Translations under genes and position numbers: made by a program | Notes under the pieces: model-generated | The model's input: only the letters and a program-made list of their open reading frames with translations | Told to the model about the DNA's origin: nothing | Databases searched by the model: none | Assembly: GCF_910592395.1 (NCBI RefSeq) | Contig: NC_088319.1 | Span: 5,144,001-5,208,000, forward strand | Length of the DNA: 64,000 nt | Direction of reading: 5' to 3' | Source: Lineus longissimus | Taxonomy: Eukaryota > Nemertea > Pilidiophora > Heteronemertea > Lineidae | Shown here: positions 14,801-29,800 of the stretch, piece after piece | How positions within the stretch are numbered: the stretch's first letter is position 1 | How the letters are laid out: every line of letters begins with the position of its first letter

Positions 14801-17800
14801 AAGAATAATGTTTGCCGATCAAACCGATATCGCTGATATAATTACATGTATAAGTCGTTTTAGAAGTCTTGTGGATGGAGGCGATCACGAAAAACCCTTT
14901 TCCTGCGAATTGCACGCCTGTGTGCAATTTCATGTTGCCAAGCCAACATCAACAAACTCATCTCCGATGAGCGCCGTGCTAAAAATGAACTGAAAGAACC
15001 AGTCCACTTAGAGTTAGGACTGCCCCGGCGGTGTCTCAAATCTAAGATTCGATTTGAGTGGGCAACCTGACTTAAGCATATTTATGAATATGACTTATTT
15101 TAAGTAAGTACCCCACCTAAACTTAAGATGCATTTTAGGTGCCCCACTTTGACTTTAGTGGCTTTATGAATACGGGCCTGTTTACATTGAACAGTCTATT
15201 AAATGGATTGGGATTTATTATTTCTGGGATTGGGCATATGTCTACCAACACCAATACCGGTACTGCCCCTATCAAATGATCTGCGACCCACGGTCAAAGT
15301 GGAACAAAAGTTCATCACCACGGCTCTTACAGTCCATAAGGTCGACTCCCGGTACAAAATAAGATAAAACTCCATGACAATGGTCGTAATCACTAAGAAT
15401 TTCTAGGCCCGGTGCACATTGATAGATAGCGCTAATTACCCCAGCAGTAAAATAGGCCTAGATAGTGACCCGGGTCGCTACGTAGCGCCCCGGGACAGAT
15501 TGTTTGGAGATAGGTTTGTCCCGGGGCGCTACGTAGCGGCCCGGGACAGATTGTTTGGAGATAGCATTGTCCCGGGGCGCTACGTAGCGGCCCGGGAAGG
15601 GTTGGATGGAGTTGGCGTTATACCGGGCCGCTCCGTGATAGGTTGTCGGGAGATTGCGTTGTACCGGGGCGCTACGTAGCGGCCCGGGTAGGGTTGGATG
15701 AAGTTTGCATTATACCGGGCTGGTCCGTGATATGTTGTTAGGAGGTTGCGTTATACCGGGTCACCCGGGTAGGGTTGAGTGGAGATTGTGGTATACCCGG
15801 GACGGTTTGTTCGACAACGATGCTACCTGTGGTTGGAATAATTTTATTAATGATCACCTTGGTTTCTTTTGATGATTAGTTAGCCTAAGACCGCAGTGGG
15901 GTCTCTAAAATGCGCTACCGGTTTCACGACAAATCATCCGAATTCCGTAAATATGATATCAAATCGCATGCAGACACAAGCTAGACTTCAGACATACATA
16001 ATTCTGTAGCCTGGATAAAAGATACAATGTACATGTGCATGATGTACATATATATTGGCCTGGCAAAGTCATGAAGTATATGCCTTGCTTCAGAGATGTT
16101 ATGGACATATTAGGTCATTGTCATATGTTCTTTCCTCCGTCTGGATTCTCTCTTGGGATGAGGCACTGCTCTTGATAGATCTACTACATGCCATCTCAAC
16201 CAGGATAGGTTTTACCAGGCCTACCCCCTCAGAGGAGACTATCTATGCAACTGCAATGACGAACAGGGACATCTTCTAGAAGGATTCTCCTTTGGGTTGG
16301 GGCACTCCGCCCTTGATAGGCCTACTGCATGCCATGTCATCCACGGTGTGGGTTCTACCAGGCCTGCCCCCATAGAGGAGACTATCTATGCAACTGCAAT
16401 GACGAACATGGACATCTTCTAGAAGAATTCTCCTTTGGCCTGCCCCCTCAGAGGAGACTATCCCTGTAACTGTAATATCGACCAGGGACATCTTCTACAA
16501 GGATTCTCCTTTGGGTTGGGGCACTCCGCCCTTGATAGGCCTACGTCTGTTACGGATCAACTCTGAAACAGTTTCAACTCTGAAAGACACCAACTCAACT
16601 TTGAAACTGCATCTCTGAAAGTATGAAAGCCTATGACCGCAGTGGGTTCTCTAAAATGCGCTACCGGTTTCACGACAAATCAACCGAATTTCGTAAATAT
16701 GATATCAAATCGCATGCAGACACAAGCTAGACTTCAGACAAACATAATTCTGAAGCCTGGATAAAAGATACAATGTACAATCATGTTCAAAAGTTTATGG
16801 ACACCAGTTTTTGCACATTTTCTCAAAAACGGCTAATCCTATTGAACCGAAATTTTCACCAATGGTGGAGAATCTTCTTGGCTATCGAATGACGTGATAG
16901 TTGATATCAGGACCAATTGCATAACAAAGTTATTACATCATTTTGAGAGGCATCTTTTTTTACCATTTTGTTAATCAATTTTTCAAAACCAAATTTACCC
17001 TACATTATATCTTGCACATTGCTAAGACTTTCTGTGAAAAAAATTGGATAAATCTCATTTCGGTTTTGAGATATATCGAAATATCAAAATTTTGATATTT
17101 TGATATTTTGATAATTTGATATTTTTGGGTTTTTTGCAACTGTATCATTGAGAAGTCATACCCAAATAATGAATGGCACCAATTTAGCACAGCTAGCAAC
17201 TAATATTGCTGAGAAAAGGTGGATACTTGGTAGTATGAAAATGTTCATATTATAATTTCAAGATGTTCCTTTAGTTGAAAATCAGAAAAAAATCACCATT
17301 CATTCAGGGGACATGGGTACTACTAGGATATATCGAAAAATCAGAAAAATCTCAAAATTTTCAGAATATGGATAAATAAAAATTTTGATATTTTGATATA
17401 TCATGAAAAGTAAATGATATTTTCAAATACTTTCTTCACAGAAAGTCTTAGCATTGTTATCTGTATGATGCAAGATTTATACTTCGAGTTAAAAAATCCA
17501 TCAACCAAAAAGTGAAAAATAGATGCCCCTCAAAAGTATGTAATAACTTTGTGATGCAATTGGTCCTGATATCAACTATGATATCATTCGATAGCCAAGA
17601 AGATTCTCCAACATTGGTGAAAATTTGGGTAAAAAAGGATTAGCCGTTTTTGAGAAAATGTGCAAAATCTGGTGTCCATAAACTTTTGACCATGAGTGCA
17701 CATGTGCATGTAGTACAAATATATTGGCCTGGCAAAGTCATGAAGTAATAGGCCTCGTTTCAGAGATGTTATGGACATATTTATTAGGTCCTTGTCATCT

Positions 17801-20800
17801 GTTCATTCTTCCGTTCGTTTCATATTTTCTTATTGATTTTGAAACCTTTCGTCCTTATATGTTAATGTATTTGGAACAAAGAGATTGATACCCTGTTCAC
17901 GGATGTGTAACAGCGCACTACTCCATGACTTGTGTAGGCCTACTACTGTACGTGCATGCGTGTGTGCACATACAGTCTGTTGATGTACACACACGCTGTG
18001 TATGCCCTATTCCTAATTGACTCCTTCCCGCGCTCGTCACCAAAGCAACCCCAATTAGACATAAGGAAGTCCAGGCTTCATTCGTAGATGTTCTTATCAA
18101 AATTGCCGAGCACTACCGAAGTTGGATGGGATATAGCAATGCAGCAGGCGGGTGGGAGAGGGGGGGGGGGACTCTTATAAATAGGCTAGGCCTAGAGATA
18201 GGTTGTGTCGTGACATGTCCTCGGCGACTGTTGTCTCATCTTTAGGCCTACTCTTGGAATAAGACCCCAACTGGGTGAAACACGAGGCCTACACCCCCTG
18301 CCTTATGAAGTATATAGGCCTAAATGTTGTGACAATCCTCACTGTTAATTGTCTCATCTCTCCGAACTATGGGTTGTGACGTGTCTCCAGCGACTATCCT
18401 GATAGGCTAGGCTACTAGAGGACACCAAATTTGGTCCTGCCTAATATTATTAACATCATTATCCGCATCATCATCATCATCATCTTCCGGTAGGCCTAAA
18501 TGGTAGGGCGCAGTTTGCGCGTTATTAACCATGAAGTAGTTGCTCATTACGCAGACGGTGCACAGACGTTTATAAAATCTTGGTCGGTGCGATTAAAACG
18601 ATAAAATCTGGTGGTTAAAATAGTTGTGGTCTACGCAGAGCTGGAGGCTAGGGGTCTTGGCAGATGTTGTCGCTTCTGGGAGGGTGTTCCAGCTTCTGAT
18701 CGTTCTGTGGAAGAAGGATGATGCCTCTTGCTGGGTGGTATCTGTCCAGGCCTCGGGTCCTCGGGTCGCCCATGGTGATGGAGTCTGGGGCGACGAAGTC
18801 CACGAGGCTGTGCCGGATATTGTAAAGCACTGTAGTGATGCCTTCCTTCTCCTCTCTTTGAGTGTATCCCACTGTAGGGTTTGGAGTTGGCGGGTGACAG
18901 ATCCTGGTCTTCGGTCTCTGTATTCATTGGTGACAAAAAAATCGCGCTGCTCTTCGTTGAATTCGCTCCAGTAGGTCGGTTGTGACTGCCCTTTTTACGA
19001 CTATCTGCATCTTAGTAAGGACACCTTGGTCTTGCCTATGTAGGACACTGTCAGCAGCACAGCAGCAGTATGTTGTTCTTTGCGATCTGTCTCATCTTGG
19101 TAGGCCTAACCCCTGTGGGGGGTATGATAGCATAGGTTGTGACATGCCCTTTGCGACTATCTGTCTCATCTTGGTAGGCCTAGCCCCCCCCCCCCACAGG
19201 ACACATTGGTTCTGTCTATGATATTATAGGTTGTGGCTGCCCTTTGCGACTATCTGTCTCATCTTGGTACAGCATGACACATTGGTCCTGTCTATGGATA
19301 TTATAGGTTGTGGCTGCCCTTTGCGACTATCTGTCTCATCTTGGTAGGCCTACCCCCTCCCACAGGACACATTGGTTCTGGCTATGATATTAAAGGTTGT
19401 GACATGCCCTAGCTTTGCGACTACTGTGTCATCGTGGTGCAACAGGACACCTTGGTTCTGTCTATGATATTATATGTCCTTTGCGAGTCTGTGGTCTCAT
19501 CTTAGTATATAGAACACGACACCTTGCCCTGCCTTTTATCAAGGGTTTACATGTCCTTTGCGACTATCTGTTTCATTTTGGTACAATAGGACACCAATCT
19601 TTCATACCACATTATGTATGAGCATGACATTTTTGAATGACGAATCATCTTCACAACGAATAACAAGTAGGGCCTTAAATGTCATTTATTTGTCTTTCAT
19701 TTGGTGAAAACTTAATCTTATCACAGTCATACAAAGTTATGTTATAAGCAGAACACTAAAATGCTATTTTCAGAAGATTTTGTATCTGGGCTGAAGCATA
19801 AAAGAAGTGCAAACAATCATCAGTATTTCTACAGAAAAACTCCATTAAAGTCATCTTTTATACACTACAGTGCATGCCTAAACCTGTCCAAGATGGTAGC
19901 CCAAAAGAGCCTATAATAATACACGCTGCTTGGTTCAAGGGAAGCTGGTTCCAACAAACACAATAATTAGGCCTATATCCAATCTTAATTACACAATCGC
20001 GTGGCATACACATGGGTGAATGCAGGCCTTTTATGTAATCCCCACGCGTTTATTAAGCGGTCGGGGTGAGGAACTGGGTTGCTTATTGGGGGTCGTGTGT
20101 TGGCGTCCTGTACTATAGGCCTACCTAGCTATAGGGTATAGGCCAACATGGGCCCCTACTGAACATTATTTCGTCTCTCCTCATAGGCCTATGCTTCATG
20201 ATATATCTGTAACAGCCCCATGTGCATTAACAAGATGAAATAAATTGAATTGTACTATGCTTTACTATAAGAAAACACTTGGTGTTTAATATCTCTGTGA
20301 GATACAAAATAATAAACCAAATAATAAACCAAATTGATAATAATCCGGTACTGTATCTGATTCATTTAGCCAGAGCCATTCTAAACAGTTATTTAGAATG
20401 ACTCTGATTTAGCCCTGTGGATCCGGTGTAAAAGTAAAAAGTGTCCCCCCTGGAAAAAGTGTCCGGCCCTATTGTATTCTGCAATATGGTTCTATAGAGA
20501 CCCTGACCGTCAATAGCTCAGAGATTGAAGCGCATAATAGAATCCTTTGTTCCCGGACATTTCAATCTAGGACATTTTAAACTTCTCACCGGCATGAAAA
20601 TACTGAAATAACATTCATTTTGAGGAAAGGGGGCCATTATCAAAGGCCCCATTGTTTTCAGGTATAAAGCGTACGCATTAGGCTGTCTAGACTGCTCGAC
20701 TAAAGCAGCGTCTCAATAGTCCCCACAGAAACAGGATGGGGTGTATGTTTCAGAGAGAGACGAAACACGCATATCTCCCGGGCATACATTTGTCCCTGGT

Positions 20801-23800
20801 AGATCGAGATGGCCTTACAAGGACAAGTCCTGTGGGGAGGGGGGGGGGGGGGCTAGGCCTACCAAGATGAGACAGATAGTCGCAAAAGGCATGTCACAAC
20901 CTATGATATCATAGACAGAACCAATGTGTCCTGTGGGGGGGGGGGGGGCTAGACCTACCAAGATGAGACAGATCGCAAAGAACAACATACTGCTGCTGTG
21001 CTGCTGACAGTGTCCTACATAGGCAAGACCAAGGTGTCCTTACTAAGATGCAGATAGTCGTAAAAAGGGCAGTCACAACCTATGATATCATAGACAGAAC
21101 CAATGTGTCCTGTGGGGGGGGGCTAGACCTACCAAGATGAGACAGATCGCAAAGAACAACATATTGCTGCTGTGCTGCTGACAGTGTCCTACATAGGCAA
21201 GACCAAGGTGTCCTTACTAAGATGCAGATAGTCGTAAAAAGGGCAGTCACAACCGACCTACTGGAGCGAATTCAACGAAGAGGAGCGCGATTTTTTTTGT
21301 CACCAATGAATACAGAGACCGAAGACCAGGATCTGTCACCCGCCAACTCCAAACCCTACAGTGGGATACACTCAAAGAGAGGAGAAGGAAGGCATCACTA
21401 CAGTGCTTTACAATATCCGGCACAGCCTCGTGGACTTCGTCGCCCCAGACTCTATCACCATGGGCGACCCGAGGACCCGAGGCCTGGACAGATACCACCC
21501 AGCAAGAGGCATCATCCTTCTTCCACAGAACGATCAGAAGCTGGAACACCCTCCCAGAAGCGACAACATCTGCCAAGACCCCTAGCCTCCAGCTCCGCGT
21601 AGACCACAACTTTTTTAACCACCAGATTTTATCGTTTTAATCGCACCGACCAAGATTTTATAAACGTCTGTGCACCGTCTGCGTAATGAGCAACTACTTC
21701 ATGGTTAATAACGCGCAAACTGCGCCCTACCATTTAGGCCTACCGGAAGATGATGATGATGATGATGCGGATAATGATGTTAATAATATTAGGCAGGACC
21801 AAATTTGGTGTCCTCTAGTAGCCTAGCCTATCAGGATAGTCGCTGGAGACAAGTCACAACCCATAGTTCGGAGAGATGAGACAATTAACAGTGAGGATTG
21901 TCACAACCTTTAGGCCTATATACTTCATAAGGCAGGGGGTGTAGGCCTAGTGTTTCACCCAGCTGGTGTCTTATTCCGAGAGTAGGCCTAAAGATGAGAC
22001 AACAGTCGCCGAGGACATGTCACGACACAACCTATCTCTAGGCCTAGCCTATTTATAAGAGTCCCCCCCTCTCCCACCCGCCTGCTGCATTGCTATATCC
22101 CATCCAACTTCGGTAGTGCTCGGCAATTTTGATACGAACATCTACGAATGAAGCCTGGACTTCCTTATGTCTAATTGGAGTTGCCTTGGTGACGAGCGCG
22201 GGAAGGAGTCAATTAGGAATAGGGCATACACAGCGTGTGTGTACATCAACAGACTGTATGTGCACACACGCATGCACGTACAGTAGTAGGCCTACACAAG
22301 TCATGGAGTAGTGCGCTGTTACACATCCGTGAACAGGGTATCAATCTCTTTGTTCCAAAAACATTAACATATAAGGACAAAAGGTTTCAAAATCAATAAG
22401 AAAATATGAAACGGACGGAAGAAAGAACAGATGACAAGGACCTAATAAATATGTCCATAACATCTCTGAAACGAGGCCTATTACTTCATGACTTTGCCAG
22501 GCCAATATATTTGTACTACATGCACATGTACATTGTATCTTTTATCTTATCCAGGCTTCAGAATTATGTTTATCTGAAGTCTAGCTTGTGTCTGCATGCG
22601 ATTTGATATCATATTTACGAAATTCGGTTGATTTGTCGTGAAACCGGTAGCGCATTTTAGAGAACCCACTGCGGTCATAGGCTTTCATTCTTTCAGAGAT
22701 GCAGTTTCAAAGTTGAGTTGGTGTCCTTCAGAGTTGAAACTGTTTCAGAGTTGATCCGTAACAGACGTAGGCCTATCAAGGGCGGAGTGCCCCAACCCAA
22801 AGGAGAATCCTTGTAGAAGATGTCCCTGGTCGATATTACAGTTACAGGGATAGTCTCCTCTGAGGGGGCAGGCCAAAGGAGAATTCTTCTAGAAGATGTC
22901 CATGTTCGTCATTGCAGTTGCATAGATAGTCTCCTCTATGGGGGCAGGCCTGGTAGAACCCACACCGTGGATGACATGGCATGCAGTAGGCCTATCAAGG
23001 GCGGAGTGCCCCAACCCAAAGGAGAATCCTTCTAGAAGCTGTCCCTGTTCGTCATTGCAGTTGCATAGTCTCCTCTGAGGGGGTAGGCCTGGTAAAACCT
23101 ATCCTGGTTGAGATGGCATGTAGTAGACCTATCAAGAGCAGTGCCTCATCCCAAGAGAGAATCCAGACGGAGGAAAGAACAGATGACAATGACCTAATAT
23201 GTCCATAACATCTCTGAAGCAAGGCCTATACTTCATGACTTTGCCAGGCCAATATATATGTACTACAAGCCCATGTACATTGTATCTTTCATCCAGGCTT
23301 CAGAATTATGTACTACATGCACATGTACATTGTATCTTTTATCCAGGCTTCAGAATTATGTATGTCTGAAGTCTAGCTTGTGTCTGCATGCGATTTGATA
23401 TCATATTTACGGAAATCGGATGATTTGTCGTGAAACCGGTAGCGCATTTTAGAGACCCCACTGCGGTCTTAGGCTAACTAATCATCAAAAGAAACCAAGG
23501 TGATCATTAATAAAATTATTCCAACCACAGGTAGCATCGTTGTCGAACAAACCGTCCCGGGTATACCACATCTCCACTCAACCCTACCCGGGTGACCCGG
23601 TATAACGCAACCTCCTAACAACATATCACGGACCAGCCCGGTATAATGCAAACTTCATCCAACCCTACCCGGGCCGCTACGTAGCGCCCCGGTACAACGC
23701 AATCTCCCGACAACCTATCACGGAGCGGCCCGGTATAACGCCAACTCCATCCAACCCTTCCCGGGCCGCTACGTAGCGCCCCGGGACAATGCTATCTCCA

Positions 23801-26800
23801 AACAATCTGTCCCGGGCCGCTACGTAGCGCCCCGGGACAAACCTATCTCCAAACAATCTGTCCCGGGGCGCTACGTAGCGACCCGGGTCACTATCTAGGC
23901 CTATTTTACTGCTGGGGTAATTAGCGCTATCTATCAATGTGTACCGGGCCTAGAAATTCTTAGTGATTACGACCATTGTCATGGAGTTTTATCTTATTTT
24001 GTACCGGGAGTCGACCTTATGGACTGTAAGAGCCGTGGTGATGAACTTTTGTTCCACTTTGACCGTGGGTCGCAGATCATTTGATAGGGGCAGTACCGGT
24101 ATTGGTGTTGGTAGACATATGCCCAATCCCAGAAATAATAAATCCCAATCCATTTAATAGACTGTTATTGAAAGACTCTGTCGACATTTAACCTTGCACG
24201 CAGACTGTGCAATGGGTTTTACCACTGCCCATTGTAAAAGGGGGACGAGAAATGCAGTTACATACAATGCCGTAGTGCAGTTATTATGCATACGAATTCG
24301 CTGAAACTTGGTATTAATTGTACAAAAATGTATTTCCATAACTGTCAACACAACGGTAATGCTAACATTTATATTCAGTGCGCTTAGTATTTAGGCAACA
24401 GGATATTTTTAAATTTCAAATTTCAATTTTAAATTTCAAAAAGCCTCCGCAATATTTGCTGTCGCGTCAAGAGACTGGATATCGATCTCTCGCAGAAGGG
24501 GGAGGGGGAGGTGCGCATAAGTGACAACCCATTATCTCTGTTGTGCTTCAATATAATGATTTTGATATTAATGGCAAGCAACATGTGAGGCATACTTGGT
24601 TTCTTCCAAATTTTTTCAAAGGTGTTTTCATTTTTAATATCGGGTGAATAAAAAAGCGCGCTAATAACTCCCGATACGTTACTTCCTCGGTAGTGAAATT
24701 TGCTCTATACATGTTTATCGGTGTGGTATTTGCACACTTTATTCTGAAAAATCGGTAATAAGTTTTTGCTTACAGAAATAGCATGTTGCATTCCAGTTCC
24801 AATACGAGTTCCCCCACCGGCCTCTCTTGGAATGTAACGTGTCACATTTACTCTGTCTGCTTCACTCTGTATCCTAGTCATGTTTAGCCTAGTTTTCGGT
24901 GAACTTGCAAAGGTCGCAATGCCAACGTAACTGTCGTTTCTTATAATATTGAGGATGAAATTGTTTGCTGCCTGTTGCATCATCGTTATGGGACGGCCCT
25001 GGAAAGAGGATAGAATAAAAAAAGGCAAAACAAAACGATTCTTCTCGCCGATGGCTCCACGAAACGAGTTTGACATTAATCATTACCGTAAGGTGGCATT
25101 GTATAGTTGGAACGAATAATTTGCAGATAGCACAATGCTGGTGTGCAGTTGACAATATACTGTGTCGTTGTTTCGATATTTGGTGTCCTTCGCTCAAGAT
25201 TTGGTCAACTTTTATTAACAAACAAACAAAATGCTCTTAGATAATCAAACGAAGGACACGTTTTTCTTGACAATTTGCACTTTCACAGTGCAACAAATAA
25301 TACACCACTGACACTTACGATCATACTCCCCGACACATCAATCAAAAAAAGGACCTTTGTCAAATTGCCACGCTGAATAAACCTGAAGGTAGGGGTGGTG
25401 TCCAACTTCTCGTTAACATTTGCGGGATTATTGTCTGTAATGGCAAAAATGTACATGCATTTGATTCTGATGGTGAAATATACACCTAAATATTCCTGCT
25501 AGAACCCATAATAATTTAATTAGCCACATTACTTGAGAATGTGATATAGAAACCCAAATTGAGGTCAGAATTCTAAACTTCCGAGATTCCGTAAGCAGCA
25601 GTGAAAATACGTATGTTAGACTTTGTATTAGAACCACCTTAAATGGCGGGATGTCCTCTTTGGCGTCAAGTTTACGCCACATCCAAAATAGACAGAGAGC
25701 TGAATCTGCTGACGCTGTTGTGATGCAGAGGGGCAGTGTTTATTGCCGATCTTAACAAATTGAGAGATAAATTACAATATGAAAGAAGGAATTTGAACGA
25801 AATCATCGAATATCTTTGTACGGTTTGAGATGTCTTGATATGTGAAATTGATTGTATTGTTTTGTCAAAGCACCCTTGCACTATGCACCATCTGCACGAG
25901 ATTGTATACATCTCTTAGTATGAAATAAACATAATCAAACCATCTAGGATTGGGGAAGATTTTCTGCCGAAATTTGTATCAGATTTGATTTTGAGAAGTG
26001 CTTTTGCAAAACCACGATGACGTCTAGGCATGTGATTAAATGTTTCTATAAAATAATATGTGAACTTGACTACTTCTATTATTTTCAAATATTGCTGTTT
26101 ATGTTACATACTGTTTTTGAAGTCAACGCTCTGCCGCATTACTTCCCAAGCGCTCATTCTCTTGCATATTGAATTCTGATTATTTGGGGCTTTCTTGTTG
26201 TGTACAATACTTTGATCATCGAGGGTACCATCGTCACAGAAATCGTCGATCTAAAATACAAAAATAGGTACATTCATGGTCTAGTTGTCTGTCATAATTG
26301 GACGGCATTACCTCGCGACACTGTGTTGGTATGGGAGACTTCACCCAAACAATATGTTTTTCAAATTTGATAAGTCATGCTTCTTATTACCTTCAAGCTT
26401 TTGAAATAACACATACAAAAGGGTCAGTCTTGTCCGTTGGCCGCGGCGAGATATTTTTTACGGCGGTAACGGAGACATCTTCGCTATGCTGCGACACCAT
26501 ACAGCCCTGGCAATGCCGAGGAATAGTTATCGCCGTACATTTATAAGAAAACATAGCAACATTCAGCTCGAACTACCACTATTGACAGATTTACCTCCTA
26601 GATCTTTGGAGACCCCCCCCCCTCCCCCTCCCTCTCTATACTTACGTTTTTTATAAACTGCATGTACATGTAAGATGCCGTGGTGGCCTTTTGATCAAGA
26701 TCCGGACTGAACCGGCAATTCCCGTCTGGAAGACCTGTCAACGCCGAAATCTCGCAATTTTCTTTGGTTAACTTGTCACGATGCTTCCCAGGAATGCTGC

Positions 26801-29800
26801 TGTGGCATCTGATAAATCAAAAGGTTAACGAAAATTAAATTCCTGATCGCGAATTGGGAATCCGATTATAGGACCCAAAATCAAAAGGGGCTGTGAGTCC
26901 TGAGTTGTATGTGTCACCGCTGAGGGGATCGGATGGTTGTTTATTCATCATTTAGGTAGGTCAATTTCTGAGGAAACCTATCACGAAACGCGTACAAAAA
27001 TAGGGAGTTTTGAACGGCCCGGTTAAAGCATAAGGCGGGAATTTGCTTCCATTGATAAATCTTAGCAGTTTCGATTTCCCATCAAGTAGTTGATTATGTG
27101 AGCTTGGCATCTGGGTAACATTGCATATCGTTGCATAACATTGCTAACTCCAGAACTGCATAAGAGCAAAGAATCTGTCTTTGATAAGAGGTAATCACCA
27201 ATTTGGCTATCATTAGGCCTGCTACGTTCAGCTAGTATAAATAACGATTTTGTGCCATGACTAGATCTCTTTAAACCTTTTTAGGAATGGGTCGTGTAGA
27301 GTGAGATCATTAGCTTACCGGGTTGGATGATATGTCCCTTTATCGACGTAATAGTGGGTTGAGGTCGGGTACTCGTCAAACAAACCCCAACGGAAATGAC
27401 CCCATTCATGAACGAGGGTTTTACCTAGAAATTATATCCAAGGGAAATTTAGATGAAATGCAGAGTTTTGTTTCTTCAAGTTACCTTGGCATTTACTTTC
27501 ACGTTACCTCACATTACTTGGCATTGACCTTCAAGTAACATTTGCAACTGCCTTCAAATGACATTGACACTCGCAATTATCTAGCAGATATCCAAGAAGC
27601 ACCGGAGTGACCTGCCAATTCTCCGGGCCCTGCAAGCACATAAGAAGGCAAAAGCATCCGGTCAGAGTGGCAACTGTCCAGAGATAATGAAAGCTGAAGA
27701 AGCTGACATTCCAAAACTGTACCGCCAAGCCTTCAGAAGATCTTGGACCCCGAAATAACGCCTCAGAAATGGAAATAAGTAGCTTCATCAAACACAAGCA
27801 AAGAAAGGTACGAGGCAAACTGTAACAACCGATGGGCGAGGCATCACTATGACACGCTAGATTTTCAGCTGTATAATCTTGAAGTGCATTAAATCTGCAA
27901 CAGATGTTCTCATCGGGCAAAAACAAACATGTTTAAGGCCTGGCGAGTTTAGCATCGACCATGTTTTAGCTCTAAGACAAATCCTGGAACATAGTATGCT
28001 GATTGGAAAATTAGCCTTCGTCGATTTCTAGAGCGCTTTCGACAGTGTGCACAGAATCAATCACTTTGGACGATATATACTACCAATATTAAATCTAGAT
28101 ATAGAGGCGATGAGATGACAGACGGTTTCCCCATCGGTACAGGAGTGACGCAGGTTTGTATAAGCTTTTCCGCTTTCTTTCAACACTTAACTGGCAATTG
28201 ACTGACTGATGACGGAAGCAACTAAAGAAGAAAGAAGGTGTATCAGGTGGACCCTCAATACATTTCTTGAAAATCTGGAGTACGTACTACATGTAGAGGA
28301 TCGATATTGACCTGCTTTGTTCCCGTCACCAGGACATCCTCGAGGAAAAAGGCACACTCCTTGGGCTGTAGCGCTGACTGAGAAGCTAGGTTATCTGAGT
28401 TAAAACCGAAGGTTTCATATCAGGATAGACCGGGATGAAAGTGTGACATTGGATGATGACCTCTAACTTAGTCGATAAGGGATCAAAACTGATACCGAAC
28501 ATGATGTAATGGTTTTGTCACAAAACATCACGAGGGTGGTGCTAAAATGTTTGCCTATGAAGGTTTTGAAAATACGGTGTTTGGTGAGACAACCAACTTG
28601 ACCAATACCGGCAGTAATCCAGTGTCAATTTCTATTATGAGAAACCCCTCAAGCCAATCTTCCTGATTCAGTCTTTTGTACCAAAACCAAAAGCAGTAAT
28701 GGTGCCTTACTTTAACCGCTGCCGCCAGAACGAGACACAATGTTTCATACACTGTAAACAATTCTATATCGTACCACGGTCTTTGAAAAAAATATTGATC
28801 ACTTACCAGGTGGGCCATACCACTTTGTAGCAAATTCCACATCGGTGAGGAACTTGGGCGTGAGGTGAATGTACATAGCCTGCTTTCCACACAAGGCATA
28901 TGTAAAAGCATACGGGGTGTCACCGGTTTTCGGGTTCGGTTTTGCAACGCGGAGTGCAGCCTTTACGTAGGTCTCATCATTGCTTGCTGCTTCATACTCC
29001 GGTTTGTTCTTCCATTTTGCTGGCACAAGAATTGTAATGTTGCGGAAGTAGGCCCTGTAGCGAGTAGCTCGGTACATGTAACCAGAGCCATCCGTAAATA
29101 TCGCCTGGAAAACAATGTAAATGGTGGGAAAATGTGTGGATAGTGGGCAACAATACATGTTGTGAGAAAGAGTGAAGATTGCGTAGGCAAAAGATGGTCG
29201 GAAAAGCAAACTCTTTAATATGGCAGTCATCAGTACAGGTGTCCTCCTCATAGCACATGACCGGAACTCTATTTCTTGATGAAATCCTTTCGTTTCAGCT
29301 TGAATTGGACACCATTGTCGCCGAATGTGCTGTATTCGCTCATTTGATTATTACAAAAGAGAGAGAAGATGATTGAATGTCATGTCTGCTTTGGAAAATG
29401 TACATATTGTAGACGAGAGCACAGATGTTAGGCACAGTAGATGAAGAACCAACGCACGGGCAAATGGTCAGCAACAAAATACAGCTAGTTGAAAAGAGTA
29501 GGGTCGATTGTAGGCAACAGTACAGATGGTGGAAAAGAGTACAAGTGGATGGCTGCAAAAGCAATTATTGTGGAAAAGAGTAGACAGAAGGAGTAGTACA
29601 GATGGTGCATAAATACAGATGGTTGGCAACAACAAAGTTGGTGGGCAATCGCAAATGGTCAGCAACATTACTGATGGTGGGAATATCATGTATGATCATC
29701 AATTTAGATGGCAGCAGTGTATACATACCGTGGGGAATAATGCAGATGATTGATAAGAGTACAGATATATACAACAATACAGATTGTGGTTAACAGATGG

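Larger units (their letters stand above)
15193..24164. mobile_element. 9-kb foldback: giant inverted repeat inside a CLCA intron
   Basis: The left arm 15193-19203 and right arm 24164-20826 are near-identical reverse complements, separated by a loop of about 1.6 kb. Outer tips read ACAGTCTATTAAATGG on both sides. Flanks CATTGA (left) and TATTGA (right) could be a 6-bp target duplication with one mismatch. The arms share a GC-rich 52-bp minisatellite, tandem 'TAGGCCTA' repeats, a dead LINE tail and a CAT microsatellite. The left arm alone carries an extra element of about 0.9 kb (16779-17695), and the inner right arm has an extra tandem copy. No transposase was recognised. It could be a foldback transposon or a host inverted duplication. 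Confidence 0.88.

Noticed and set aside
18624-18974. Long plus-strand frame (116 codons) and its mirror at 21247-21609
   Set aside because: It is antisense to the LINE tail motifs, which are the recognisable coding sense.
28799-29251. Reading the CLCA exon 2 frame as a 150-codon single ORF
   Set aside because: Only 28807-29104 is coding; the upstream part lies before a clear TTTTCCAG acceptor and has no family similarity.
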